DNA of 39,063 nt from Oscillospiraceae bacterium (GTDB lineage Bacteria; Bacillota; Clostridia; Oscillospirales; JAAYXM01), in NCBI GenBank assembly GCA_017439555.1, contig JAFSIZ010000093.1, positions 1-39,063 of the forward strand. Direction: 5' to 3'. Shown piece by piece: positions 25,399 to 33,803 of this stretch. The notes under the pieces are model-generated. The model saw nothing but the letters and a program-made list of their open reading frames with translations, had not been told where the DNA came from and did not search any database. Position 1 is the stretch's first letter. Each line of letters opens with the position of its first letter. The translations under genes were made by a program, and so were the position numbers.

Positions 25399-25428
25399 TT
25401 AAAATTAATTTTCGTGGGGTATGATAAT
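25399..25428 (+). promoter_or_regulatory. Likely promoter of the subtilase gene
   Basis: TTAAAA (25399-25404), 18-bp spacer, GATAAT (25423-25428). The GTG of the longer frame (25414) falls inside it. Confidence 0.5.
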
Positions 25429-25455
25429 ATCAGAAAGCGGAAAGGAGAGCTATTT

Positions 25456-27315
25456 ATGAAAAGATTTCTTGCTTTAATTATTTGTGTTGCCCTATTGTGC
25501 CCGATTGTCGCCTGCGCGGCAGAAGATGGCGGAAACAATGAAATATACGTTATGTATACCGACGGAAGCGACGCGGTTTTATCCTGTTCATCGTCGGCAG
25601 AAGCGGAGCGCCGTCTTTCGGAACTGTCAGAGGATGAAGATGTTGTGCTTGCGGCTCCGAATTATCGCTATACAGCGGATGCTCTTTCAACCACGGATGA
25701 ATATGCTTCGCGCCAATGGGCGCTCTCAAACGACGGAAGCTTTTATATGGAAGACAGCAAAAACGAGCATCCCGTTTTTGATACTCCGTTCGGGGATGTG
25801 AGAATGCCCGGACAGTGGAGAGAGCCTGACCGTTTCGGCCGCCCGGGTGGAAGAATGCGCGGTTATGCAGCTTCAAACGGAGGCGAAGCTGTGCGATCCG
25901 TTCCCGGAATCGATATAAACGCAGCAGATGCCTGGACACAATATAAAGACAGCGGAAAAGAAATCACAGTCGCAATCGTAGACACAGGCATAGATGCCTC
26001 TCACCCCGAGCTTCGCGGAAGGCTCTGGCAAAATGCCGGAGAGATAGCCGCAAACGGAATCGATGATGACGGCAATGGATATGTTGACGATGTCAACGGC
26101 TGGAATTTTTATAATAACAGCAACAATGTGTTTATCGGGAGCGAGGATGACCACGGCACACATGGCGCAGGCACGATTGCCGCTATAGCGGATAACGGAA
26201 TAGGCATTTCCGGAATTGCAAACAGCGGAAATATAAAGGTTATGAGCGTCAAGGCTCTTGGCGGAAGCGATGGCAGCGGAACGACTGCATCTATAATCCG
26301 CGCGATACAATATGCCGAAAAGAACGGCGCTGTTATCTGCAATCTGAGCCTCGGCACAACAAATAATGACAAAGCGCTTTATCAGACGATTGCAAATTCA
26401 AATATGCTGTTTGTTGTGGCGGCAGGAAACGACGGAAGAAACACAGACTATGCGCCGAGCTATCCTGCTTCATATGCTCTTGAAAACATTATTTCGGTCG
26501 CGAACTTAAACTATGACGGAAATCTTCACTACAGCTCGAACTACGGCGAGAGAAGCGTTGATATTGCGGCTCCGGGCTCATATATTCTCAGCACAACATC
26601 AGGCGGCGGTTATAGCTATATGACGGGAACATCAATGTCAGCACCGATGGTCTCGGCTGCAGCGGCGCTTGTTTATTCACATTTCGGCGATGCGGTAACG
26701 CTTTCGGGAGTCAAGGAGATTATTCTTTCCTCTGTAACAAAGCTTGAATCGCTTTCGGGTGAGGTTTCAAGCGGCGGTATGCTTAATCTTGCCGCCGCGC
26801 TCAGCTTTGATTTAAACGGGCTTCGCGGTTTGGAATGGGAGAGAAAGACTCCTGTCGAATATAAGGGAAAAGCGCCCGAGATAAGCATCTCGCTTGTCAC
26901 GGGCGGCAACAGCCAATATCTCAACATCTCGCTTTATGACGAGGACGGGGATGCCTCAGGTCTTGAATATGCATCCGGCGAGAGAAATGAGCAATATTTC
27001 AAAGACGGCAACGGAACAAGGCTTGAGATTGGCGAGAACAAAGCCGCGACAATAAAGCCTGAGGTCGGAACATTTACGTTCTTTGCAACAGATGCAATGG
27101 GCAACGCAACAGTGCGCGTTGTAAATATAACCGAAGGGCAGAACCGCGCAAGAGGAGGGCGTATGCCGGGATATATGCGTGACCCGTTTGTGGGATATAT
27201 GCCGGAAATGCCTGAGCTTCCCCAGATGAGAGAAATCGAAGAGATGGAAGAGCTTTTCAGAGAGATAACTGCAGAGCTTTTCCCCGAGCTTGAATCATGG
27301 TTCTTCGGAAGATGA
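25456..27315 (+). CDS. Secreted subtilisin-like serine protease (S8)
   Basis: A 619-aa exported protease. The signal peptide ends near CPIVAC, which could be a lipobox (I-V-A-C) or a plain signal peptidase site. A propeptide-like region (about 25-90) includes an inhibitor-I9-like VLAAPNYRY end. The catalytic triad is D176 (VDTGID), H233 (DDHGTHGAG) and S393 (GTSMSAP), with oxyanion N325 (AAGND). An insert rich in Gly, Arg and Met precedes the catalytic domain. A beta-sandwich-like region follows (about 470-560), and the tail is unusual, with repeated Met/Pro/Glu. The start at 25456 follows AAAGGAGAG. Single-gene transcript. Confidence 0.92.
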   Translation: MKRFLALIICVALLCPIVACAAEDGGNNEIYVMYTDGSDAVLSCSSSAEAERRLSELSEDEDVVLAAPNYRYTADALSTTDEYASRQWALSNDGSFYMEDSKNEHPVFDTPFGDVRMPGQWREPDRFGRPGGRMRGYAASNGGEAVRSVPGIDINAADAWTQYKDSGKEITVAIVDTGIDASHPELRGRLWQNAGEIAANGIDDDGNGYVDDVNGWNFYNNSNNVFIGSEDDHGTHGAGTIAAIADNGIGISGIANSGNIKVMSVKALGGSDGSGTTASIIRAIQYAEKNGAVICNLSLGTTNNDKALYQTIANSNMLFVVAAGNDGRNTDYAPSYPASYALENIISVANLNYDGNLHYSSNYGERSVDIAAPGSYILSTTSGGGYSYMTGTSMSAPMVSAAAALVYSHFGDAVTLSGVKEIILSSVTKLESLSGEVSSGGMLNLAAALSFDLNGLRGLEWERKTPVEYKGKAPEISISLVTGGNSQYLNISLYDEDGDASGLEYASGERNEQYFKDGNGTRLEIGENKAATIKPEVGTFTFFATDAMGNATVRVVNITEGQNRARGGRMPGYMRDPFVGYMPEMPELPQMREIEEMEELFREITAELFPELESWFFGR

Positions 27316-27319
27316 TAAT

Positions 27320-27352
27320 AAAACCGAGGCAATTTAATGCCTCGGTTTTTTT
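27320..27352. terminator. Bidirectional terminator between the subtilase and SLH genes
   Basis: 12-bp stem (27320-27331 with 27338-27349), loop ATTTAA, T run on the plus strand and A run on the other side, between converging genes. Confidence 0.92.
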
Positions 27353-30109
27353 CTATTTAACATTCTCAGAGAAATTCATAAGCATCTGCGCAACCTCTGC
27401 TCTCGTTGCATAAGCCGAGGGAGCAAGCTCTTTTTCGCTCTTTCCGTTTATAATGCCCTTTTCAACAGCCCAGCGCATTGCGGTGAGTGCCCAGCTGCTG
27501 ACCGCATCCGCATCATCAAACTCAAGCTCGTGCTCAGAACTGCGGCAGCCTGAATATCTCCAGAGCATAACGGCAAGCTGTTCACGGGTTATGTTGTCAT
27601 TGACCCCGAAGCTGCCGTTGCCATAGCCATCGACAATGCCCATTTCAGCAGCCCAGAGAATAGAGTCTGTATACCATTGGCCGCTCTTGACATCGGAGAA
27701 TTTGCTCTTGGCTGAATGTGATGGGTTCTTCTCCATATTGTGAAGGACCTTTGCAAGCATTGCGCGGGTCATTCTGCCGTTTGGCTCAAAGCCCGTGTCG
27801 CTGACTCCGTTCATATAACCCAATGAAACGGCGTGCTCCACAGCACCGCAGAACCAGTCGCTTTCCTTTACGTCACGGAATTTTCCGGAATATTTTTTGT
27901 CCGTTTCCGAGGGTGTTTCATTATATTCGGGAGTGGATGTTTCCTTGTCTGCAGTATCAGGAGTTGTCGGCGCAGGTGCTGCTCCGCCGCCACCACCGGA
28001 TGAACCGCCGCCACCACCGGATGAACCGCCACCACTACCGGATGAACCGCCGCCACCGCCGGACGAGCCGCCGCCACCACTGGATGAACCGCCGCCACCA
28101 CCGGATGAACCGCCTTCACCACCGGACGAACCGCCACCATCGCCGCCGTCACCTTCACCGGATGGAGGCGGAGTGGGGGTCTCCGCGGCCTTTTTAACCG
28201 TAATCTTATATGTTGCGGATTTACCGTCAACAACCGCCGAAATGGTATATGTGCCGACTTCTTCGGGTTTGAAGGTTGCGGTCTTGCCCGTTCCGAGCTC
28301 TATTGGATTTTCGTCGCCATTTTTAACCGTCCAGACGGCTTTCTCCAGAATGGATTCGTCAATGCCGGAATTTGATTTGAGCGCAAAGGATACCGTCTCC
28401 GTTGCGTTATCAAACTGGCTTGCGCTGCCGCCTGTTTTTGAAATTATAATCCATTTGAATTCATTGAAAATATAGGGATATGCATAGGAATATGCGAGCA
28501 TTTTTGTCGGATGTCCGCTTGTGGGATTGTGCTGCGCCATATAGTTTACAATTGCAGTCGCAATATCGGGATTCCATTTTCCGAGCCTTGCCCAATCGCG
28601 AACATTGGATTCGCTTGACATTTCTTTATGGTAAAGGGCGTTTGAGCTGTCGTCCATAAGATAATTATAAATGACAGGTGCTTCAAGGTCTCCGTTCCAA
28701 AGCATTTTCACAAACGCATTTGCGAATTTTTTCATATCGCTTTCGTTAAAGACAATGCCTCGCTCATATGCTGTAATTGCGGCATCAAGCTCGAGACAGC
28801 CGTGGGAAATATCCTCAACTCGCGAGGTCTGCCCCTTGTCCGTTGAAAAGGCAGGGTCATAATAATTCCAGTATACATATGCCTCGTCTCCCTCGCCGAC
28901 AGTTTTGAGACTTTTCTTGAAGAAATTGAGCATCTTCGTCGCGCGGTCGAGATAGAGCGGACCTCCTGTCGCATTATAAAGCGGCATCATAACACACGCC
29001 ATTTTTATATACTGGTTGTGCGGTAACGTATTTCCGGGATAGCCTGAGGAATCGTCCAGCGGCCAGATGTATGCGCCGATATCGCCTTCCTCTTTCCAAC
29101 AGTAATCCCATTTTTCAATCATTGTTTCGGTGATTTCGAGGAATTCGTCGGCAACATCCTTATAGGTCTTTTCACCTTCAAATGTAAGAGCGCCGATTTC
29201 GCTGTTTCCATATACTTCCTCAATGAATTTTGCACAGGGCGCAAGCATCATCATATCGTGGACGTGGAACTGCGCTGCCTGCTGGAAGGAAACAGTGTCA
29301 AAATAGATATCGCCCTCTGCGTCTGCATCCGAGGATTCGAGATGGATTGTGAGGGCTGAGCCGCTTTCGGGAACAATAAAGCGTGTAACGCTGTTTGCAT
29401 ATGCGTTCGGGGAGTTGAAGCTGATATACTCATCCCCTTTAAGTGTTTTGAGAATGTTGCCCTCGGCATCGGTGATATATGCGCGAGCCGGGGCTGTGTT
29501 CTTTACATATATCGAGAACTGAAAGACTGTGCCTTTCGCATATTCGGGAATTGTGATTTCCGCGCCCTGAAGCTTGCCGCCGCCCGAGACGATGTGGAGT
29601 CCGCGCTTTGTGCGGCCGACATCTGCCTCGACGTTGACGTGATCTGTATCCGAGCCGAAGCTTCTCATCCACGCACTTGTTGAGGTTGAGCTTTCGTTTG
29701 TCGCAGAAGCAAATACCTTGTCAAACTCAGGGTCGGGCATACGCTTGACGGAATAGTTGGGAGCATCCCAGCCGGGATTATTCTCGCCATAGTCATAGTT
29801 GAGGTTGCGGAAAGCCTCCTGAAGCTGAGTGGCGAGTGTTTTGAGATATTCTCTGTCACCCGTGTTCTTATACATCTGAAAATATGATTCGAGCATATAT
29901 GAAGCCGCCCACGCAAGCGTTGACGAGTTGCCGCTTGAGCAATAGCCGAATTCGCTTTTTGCTGCTTTAAAAACAGATTGCTCGACAGCGTTGTAGTTTG
30001 AGATAAGCTCATCACGCGAGACGAGAGAACCGTTTATACCGACAGCGTGTGCAGGAACGAGAGAGACAACAAGAGCGAGAATGATGACAAATGATAGTAA
30101 TTTTTTCAT
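27353..30109 (-). CDS. Large secreted SLH protein with six-hairpin glycosidase-like region
   Basis: A 918-aa surface protein with a signal peptide (ending near AHA-VG), an all-helical catalytic-looking part and an inserted beta-sandwich (about 150-280). Aromatic helices resemble (alpha/alpha)6 glycosidases or polysaccharide lyases: the N-terminal MYKNTGDREYLKTL, the central HNQYIKMACVMMPLYNATGG, and SRVEDISHGCLELDAAITAY. An Ig-like domain (about 565-640), a Gly/Ser linker (about 649-717) and three SLH motifs (about 745-915) follow. A role in cutting a surface or dietary polysaccharide is inferred; no specific family was identified. The RBS AAGGAGGAA overlaps the end of the upstream reductase gene, so the two are co-transcribed. 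Confidence 0.85.
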   Translation of the reverse strand: MKKLLSFVIILALVVSLVPAHAVGINGSLVSRDELISNYNAVEQSVFKAAKSEFGYCSSGNSSTLAWAASYMLESYFQMYKNTGDREYLKTLATQLQEAFRNLNYDYGENNPGWDAPNYSVKRMPDPEFDKVFASATNESSTSTSAWMRSFGSDTDHVNVEADVGRTKRGLHIVSGGGKLQGAEITIPEYAKGTVFQFSIYVKNTAPARAYITDAEGNILKTLKGDEYISFNSPNAYANSVTRFIVPESGSALTIHLESSDADAEGDIYFDTVSFQQAAQFHVHDMMMLAPCAKFIEEVYGNSEIGALTFEGEKTYKDVADEFLEITETMIEKWDYCWKEEGDIGAYIWPLDDSSGYPGNTLPHNQYIKMACVMMPLYNATGGPLYLDRATKMLNFFKKSLKTVGEGDEAYVYWNYYDPAFSTDKGQTSRVEDISHGCLELDAAITAYERGIVFNESDMKKFANAFVKMLWNGDLEAPVIYNYLMDDSSNALYHKEMSSESNVRDWARLGKWNPDIATAIVNYMAQHNPTSGHPTKMLAYSYAYPYIFNEFKWIIISKTGGSASQFDNATETVSFALKSNSGIDESILEKAVWTVKNGDENPIELGTGKTATFKPEEVGTYTISAVVDGKSATYKITVKKAAETPTPPPSGEGDGGDGGGSSGGEGGSSGGGGGSSSGGGGSSGGGGGSSGSGGGSSGGGGGSSGGGGGAAPAPTTPDTADKETSTPEYNETPSETDKKYSGKFRDVKESDWFCGAVEHAVSLGYMNGVSDTGFEPNGRMTRAMLAKVLHNMEKNPSHSAKSKFSDVKSGQWYTDSILWAAEMGIVDGYGNGSFGVNDNITREQLAVMLWRYSGCRSSEHELEFDDADAVSSWALTAMRWAVEKGIINGKSEKELAPSAYATRAEVAQMLMNFSENVK
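27984..28130 (-). repeat. Seven tandem 21-bp repeats encoding a GGGGSSG-type linker
   Basis: Seven in-frame 21-bp units, end to end, with only a few third-position or single-residue changes, encode the flexible Gly/Ser linker between the enzyme part and the SLH anchor. The near-identity suggests recent expansion and possible copy-number variation by slippage. Confidence 0.9.
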
Positions 30110-30112
30110 TGC

Positions 30113-31252
30113 TTATTCCTCCTTATTGCTGAGCTTTTCGACGAAATCCGAAAGGACCTCTGAGATTTTTATGTTCTGTGGGCAGACCGATTCGCAGGCA
30201 CGGCATCCGATGCAGGAAGACGGCTGCTTGTCGGCATCAATGGATTTCAGCGCGGTGGGGGCCATAAATCCGCCGAAGATGCTGTGCTCATTATAGAGCT
30301 TTATGAGACGCGGTATATCGAGCTCCTTCGGGCACTGAGCTGTGCAGTAGCGGCAGGCTGTGCAGAGAAACGACGGCTTGTCGGTCATACTGTCAACTAT
30401 TGAACAGAGCGCGGAAAGCTCTTTGTCGGAAAGAGGACGATGCTCAGAGAAGGTTTTTATGTTCTCGCTGACCTGCGTGATATCAGACATACCCGAAAGC
30501 GTGACTGTGACCTCGGGTTGGGTCTGAAGCCAGCGGAAGCCCCAGGCAGGAACACTCTCTTCGGGGCGGAGCGCTGAAAGCTTATTTCTCTTGTCATCCG
30601 AAAGTGTTGCGAGCTTACCGCCGCGAAGCGGCTCCATAACCCAGACGGGCAGGTTGCGCTCGCGCAAAAGCTCAACCTTTGCCTTTGCATCCTGAAGGGT
30701 ATAGTCGAGATAATTGAGCTGAATCTGAACGAACTCGATCTCATCGCCGAGCGCATCGAGAAAACGGCGGACGGTTTCGAGACTTCCGTGTGTCGAGAAA
30801 CCGAGATGGCGTATTTTTCCCTCACGCTTCTGCTTCTTTATGTAATCAACAACTCCGTATTCGGGGCTTAAGAACCATTCGATGTTTTTCTCCCATACAT
30901 TGTGGAAGAGGTAGAAGTCGAAATAATCGACCCTGCACTTTTCAAGCTGACGGGAAAAGATATTTTCCTTCTCCCTGAAGGTGTCCTCGGAAAAGCCGGG
31001 GAATTTCGTTGCGAGGTTGAAGCTCTCTCTCGGATATGCGGAGAGAAGCTCGCCCATAACGCATTCACTCATACCGCCGTGGTAGCCCCAGGCGGTATCG
31101 AAATAATTCACGCCGCCCTTTATTGCGACGTCGACAATCTCAGCGGTCTTTGCCATATCGATCTTTGAGTCATCGCCGTCAAGCGTCGGAAAACGCATTG
31201 TTCCAAGCCCGAGTGAGGACAGCTTTTCTCCTTTGAAATTTTTATAAATCAT
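30113..31252 (-). CDS. Aldo/keto reductase with two C-terminal [4Fe-4S] motifs
   Basis: A 379-aa protein. Residues about 1-285 form the aldo/keto reductase barrel with the tetrad regions FDTAWGYHGG (Asp and Tyr), LATKFPGF (Lys) and YLFHNV (His). A ferredoxin-like C-terminal extension has two Cys clusters, CTACRYCTAQCP and CIGCRACESVCP, each able to bind a [4Fe-4S] centre. This fusion is common in anaerobic Clostridia. Substrate unknown. The ATG at 31252 is favoured (GGGAG 8 nt upstream) over a TTG at 31267. It is the first gene of a pair with the SLH glycosidase-like protein. Confidence 0.9.
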   Translation of the reverse strand: MIYKNFKGEKLSSLGLGTMRFPTLDGDDSKIDMAKTAEIVDVAIKGGVNYFDTAWGYHGGMSECVMGELLSAYPRESFNLATKFPGFSEDTFREKENIFSRQLEKCRVDYFDFYLFHNVWEKNIEWFLSPEYGVVDYIKKQKREGKIRHLGFSTHGSLETVRRFLDALGDEIEFVQIQLNYLDYTLQDAKAKVELLRERNLPVWVMEPLRGGKLATLSDDKRNKLSALRPEESVPAWGFRWLQTQPEVTVTLSGMSDITQVSENIKTFSEHRPLSDKELSALCSIVDSMTDKPSFLCTACRYCTAQCPKELDIPRLIKLYNEHSIFGGFMAPTALKSIDADKQPSSCIGCRACESVCPQNIKISEVLSDFVEKLSNKEE

Positions 31253-31285
31253 AATTGATACTCCCAAAACTCCTTATTTGATTTC

Positions 31286-31294
31286 AGTATAACA
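31286..31294 (-). promoter_or_regulatory. Extended -10 promoter of the reductase gene
   Basis: Minus strand TG-T-TATACT; no good -35 is seen at normal spacing. Confidence 0.5.
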
Positions 31295-31326
31295 CAAATT
31301 CATCCAAAAGGGAATATTGACATTTG

Positions 31327-31335
31327 TGATATAAT
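31327..31335 (+). promoter_or_regulatory. Extended -10 promoter of the ProX-like gene
   Basis: TG-A-TATAAT about 35 nt before the ATG; a TTGACA lies too close (7-bp spacer) to be its -35. It is divergent from the reductase promoter. Confidence 0.5.
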
Positions 31336-31370
31336 ATATGAAAGAATGAAGTTTAAGGAGATACATAAAA

Positions 31371-31919
31371 ATGGAGCTTTTAAAGGGAAGGCCGCAGAGT
31401 GAAGAAGGAAGACTTGCAAAGGAAATAAGGACATATGATTTTCTCGATTCGCTCGGCGTTGAATATGAGAGAATAGATCACGAAGCGGCAATGACGATGG
31501 AGGTCTGTGAGGCAATTGATGTTGCACTCGGTGCGACAATCTGCAAAAACCTTCTGCTCACAAACCGGCAGGAAACGGATTTTTATCTGCTGATGATTCC
31601 GGGAGACAAGAAGTTCAAGACAAAGGATATCACCTCTCAGATAGGCTCGGCGCGGCTTTCGTTTGCATCGGGAGAATATATGGAAAAATTTCTCGACATA
31701 ACGCCGGGCTCGCTCAGCATCCTCGGGCTTATGAACGATAAGGAGAAAAGGGTGCGCCTGCTCATCGATGAGGAGGTGCTTGGCGGCGAATACATCGGCT
31801 GTCATCCGTGCATCAACACATCGAGCCTCAGGATAAGAACGGAGGATATGGTAAACAGAATAATCCCAGCGCTCGGGCACGAGCCGACAATTGTCACATT
31901 GCCGACATATGAGGATTGA
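31371..31919 (+). CDS. ProX/YbaK-type aminoacyl-tRNA(Pro) deacylase
   Basis: A 182-aa trans-editing protein of the YbaK/ProRS-associated family, which removes wrongly attached Ala from tRNA(Pro). Landmarks: RIDHEAAMTMEVCEA near residue 35, CKNLLLTNRQ with the conserved Lys, GDKKFKTKDI, TPGSLSILGLMND and GCHPCINTSSLRI at the end. Length fits the stand-alone PrdX/ProXp-ala type. Start: ATG after AAGGAG (31355-31360). It stands alone between a divergent reductase operon and the solute-binding genes. The stretch 31920-32040 after it is non-coding; a perfect 8-bp inverted repeat, GATTTTTT/AAAAAATC (31994-32017), may act as its terminator. Confidence 0.9.
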   Translation: MELLKGRPQSEEGRLAKEIRTYDFLDSLGVEYERIDHEAAMTMEVCEAIDVALGATICKNLLLTNRQETDFYLLMIPGDKKFKTKDITSQIGSARLSFASGEYMEKFLDITPGSLSILGLMNDKEKRVRLLIDEEVLGGEYIGCHPCINTSSLRIRTEDMVNRIIPALGHEPTIVTLPTYED

Positions 31920-32040
31920 AATCGGAAGCAAGGAAATGAATTTCTGGCTGTATCGCCAAATAAAGCAGATAGGAATCAGGAATTAAAAAAACGGATTTTT
32001 TGAAAAACTAAAAAATCGCCCGATATGTAATATGAATATG

Positions 32041-32069
32041 TTGAAATTCACTGTAGTTTAGTTTATAAT
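32041..32069 (+). promoter_or_regulatory. Promoter of solute-binding lipoprotein 1
   Basis: -35 TTGAAA (32041-32046), 17-bp spacer, -10 TATAAT (32064-32069). Only a weak CGAT match lies upstream at 32021, so the 15-bp element of the other two promoters is not clearly present. Confidence 0.87.
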
Positions 32070-32106
32070 ATAGAATATAGGTTTATATACCAAAGGAGGA
32101 AAATTT

Positions 32107-33654
32107 ATGAAAAAGATTATCGCACTTTCTCTTGCGCTCGTAATGCTATTTGCGCTTTGCGCTTGCGGCGGTGGCGCAGGCCAGACAATGCTTGATGGCC
32201 AGGATCCCAACGAACCGCTCACAAAAGAAGATGTTGTTTCAATTATGATCCCGTCTTCGGCAAGCTGGCCGATCAAAGAGGACTACATCCTTTGGGATTA
32301 TATGGAAGAGCTCTCGGGCGCAACGCTCAAGATCATCCCGATCCCGGATGTAGACGCAGGCACAAAATATCCGCTTATGTTCGCAGCTCGTGAAGAGCTT
32401 CCGGATATTATGGTATTCGGCACGCTCGGCAGTCACACCTCATATGCAGGTGAAGGACTTATCGCCCTTGACGATCTCAAGGATTTTATGCCCAACTACA
32501 ACGCTTGGCTCGAAACACTTTCCGAAGAGGAATATGATGTTGCCGTAAAGCCGAGAAAGAGAGCAGACGGCAAGATCTACTACACACCGGGTACAGGACG
32601 TGAAGGAAAAACACGTATGCGTGCATGGCTCTATCGTGAGGATATCTTCAAGAAGCACAACCTCAAGGCTCCTGAAACATTTGATGAGCTCTATGATGTA
32701 TGTAAGCAGCTCAAGGAGATCTATCCTGAGTCCTATCCGTTCTGCACACGCTCTATGTCCTATCTTTTCAACATCCCCGGTTCTTCCTTTGACAAGTGGT
32801 GGGAATATGGCGCATACTATGACCACGATGATGGCGAGTGGCGCTGGGGCGCAACAGAGGATACAGCTCTCGAGGCTCTTACATTCTATAAGAAGCTCAT
32901 AGACGAAAAGCTTATGCCGTCTGACACGCCGACACTTGCAAACTCCACATGGGAAGAGCTCATCCTCACAGACAAGGGCTTCATCCTTCCGCATCTTCAG
33001 CTCCGCATCGACTATTTCAACCAGCTCGGACAGCAGAAGAATCCCGACTATAAGATTCAGGCATTTGCACCGCCTGTTGCAAACCCGGAAAAGGGCGTTT
33101 CTATGATAGAGCGCGGCGATATCGAGATGGTCGGTCTTACAATCTGCGACACAGGCAAGCCTGAGGGTATTGCAAATGCTGCAAAATATATCGACTGCCT
33201 CTACACAGACGAGGGTAAGGAGCTTGCTTCCTGGGGTAAGGAAGGCGAGACATATGAGATCGTAGACGGAAAGAGACAGTATATAACAGACGATGTCGGA
33301 ACATCCGCCGACATTATGTATGGCTTCTCGCTCTATGGCACATTCACACGCTTCGATCCGCTCGCAGCAGAAGCATTCCAGTCTAAAACAACTCTCGAGA
33401 GTGAGGCTCTCATTCGCGAGCACACACTTCCGTATTATCCGGTAACACTCTGGCTTGATTTTAACGACGAAGAGCAGGCGGTTATCGATATGTACAACAC
33501 AGGTATCCGTACATATACCGAAGAGATGATGATCAAGTTCCTGCTCGGACAGGAGCCGCTCTCCAACTTCGACAGCTTTGTTGAAACGCTCAACAGCATG
33601 GGCGTCGAGGAGGTTCTCGGTGCATATGAATCGGCATACGCACGCGTAAAATAA
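32107..33654 (+). CDS. LplA-like extracellular solute-binding lipoprotein, copy 1
   Basis: A 515-aa lipoprotein (lipid-modified C20 in C-A-C-G) of the type 1 extracellular solute-binding family, LplA-like. In such transporters it delivers oligosaccharides or uronates to an LplB/YtcP-type ABC permease. It shares aligned blocks with the next gene across its length: PLTKEDVV, SASWP, ILWDYMEELSGATL, and the identical C-terminal AYESAYARVK. No permease or ATPase gene is in the window, so it is an orphan or serves a distant transporter. Strong RBS AAAGGAGGA; own promoter and terminator. Confidence 0.88.
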   Translation: MKKIIALSLALVMLFALCACGGGAGQTMLDGQDPNEPLTKEDVVSIMIPSSASWPIKEDYILWDYMEELSGATLKIIPIPDVDAGTKYPLMFAAREELPDIMVFGTLGSHTSYAGEGLIALDDLKDFMPNYNAWLETLSEEEYDVAVKPRKRADGKIYYTPGTGREGKTRMRAWLYREDIFKKHNLKAPETFDELYDVCKQLKEIYPESYPFCTRSMSYLFNIPGSSFDKWWEYGAYYDHDDGEWRWGATEDTALEALTFYKKLIDEKLMPSDTPTLANSTWEELILTDKGFILPHLQLRIDYFNQLGQQKNPDYKIQAFAPPVANPEKGVSMIERGDIEMVGLTICDTGKPEGIANAAKYIDCLYTDEGKELASWGKEGETYEIVDGKRQYITDDVGTSADIMYGFSLYGTFTRFDPLAAEAFQSKTTLESEALIREHTLPYYPVTLWLDFNDEEQAVIDMYNTGIRTYTEEMMIKFLLGQEPLSNFDSFVETLNSMGVEEVLGAYESAYARVK

Positions 33655-33668
33655 TATCGGAAATATAA

Positions 33669-33697
33669 AAACTGTCTGCCTTTGGCAGGCAGTTTTT
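33669..33697 (+). terminator. Terminator between the two solute-binding genes
   Basis: Stem 33669-33680 with 33684-33695 (one G-T pair), loop TTT, T run after it. Confidence 0.9.
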
Positions 33698-33717
33698 TTA
33701 CGCGATAAAATAAAGCC

Positions 33718-33732
33718 CCGATTTTACAACAA
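33718..33732 (+). promoter_or_regulatory. 15-bp element, copy 1 (putative activator site)
   Basis: CCGATTTTACAACAA ends exactly 7 bp before the -35 of the copy-2 lipoprotein promoter. The same 15 bp occur at the same spacing at 36431-36445. The position fits a class II-like activator site; the nearby AraC-type protein is the natural candidate (inference). Confidence 0.6.
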
Positions 33733-33739
33733 TATTAAC

Positions 33740-33768
33740 TTGATTTAACAGAGAAAGTAGCTTATAAT
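33740..33768 (+). promoter_or_regulatory. Promoter of solute-binding lipoprotein 2
   Basis: -35 TTGATT (33740-33745), 17-bp spacer, -10 TATAAT (33763-33768). Confidence 0.85.
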
Positions 33769-33803
33769 AATATTACACAAATATTAACGTGGAGGTAAAT
33801 ACT

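Noticed and set aside
32021..32034. CGATATGTAATATG before the copy-1 lipoprotein promoter as a degenerate element
   Set aside because: Few positions match beyond CGAT and the spacing is off by one base.
32440..33423. 327-aa Cys-rich open frame antisense to solute-binding lipoprotein 1
   Set aside because: It lies wholly opposite a well-supported gene with RBS, promoter and homologous paralogue; composition is that of a codon shadow.
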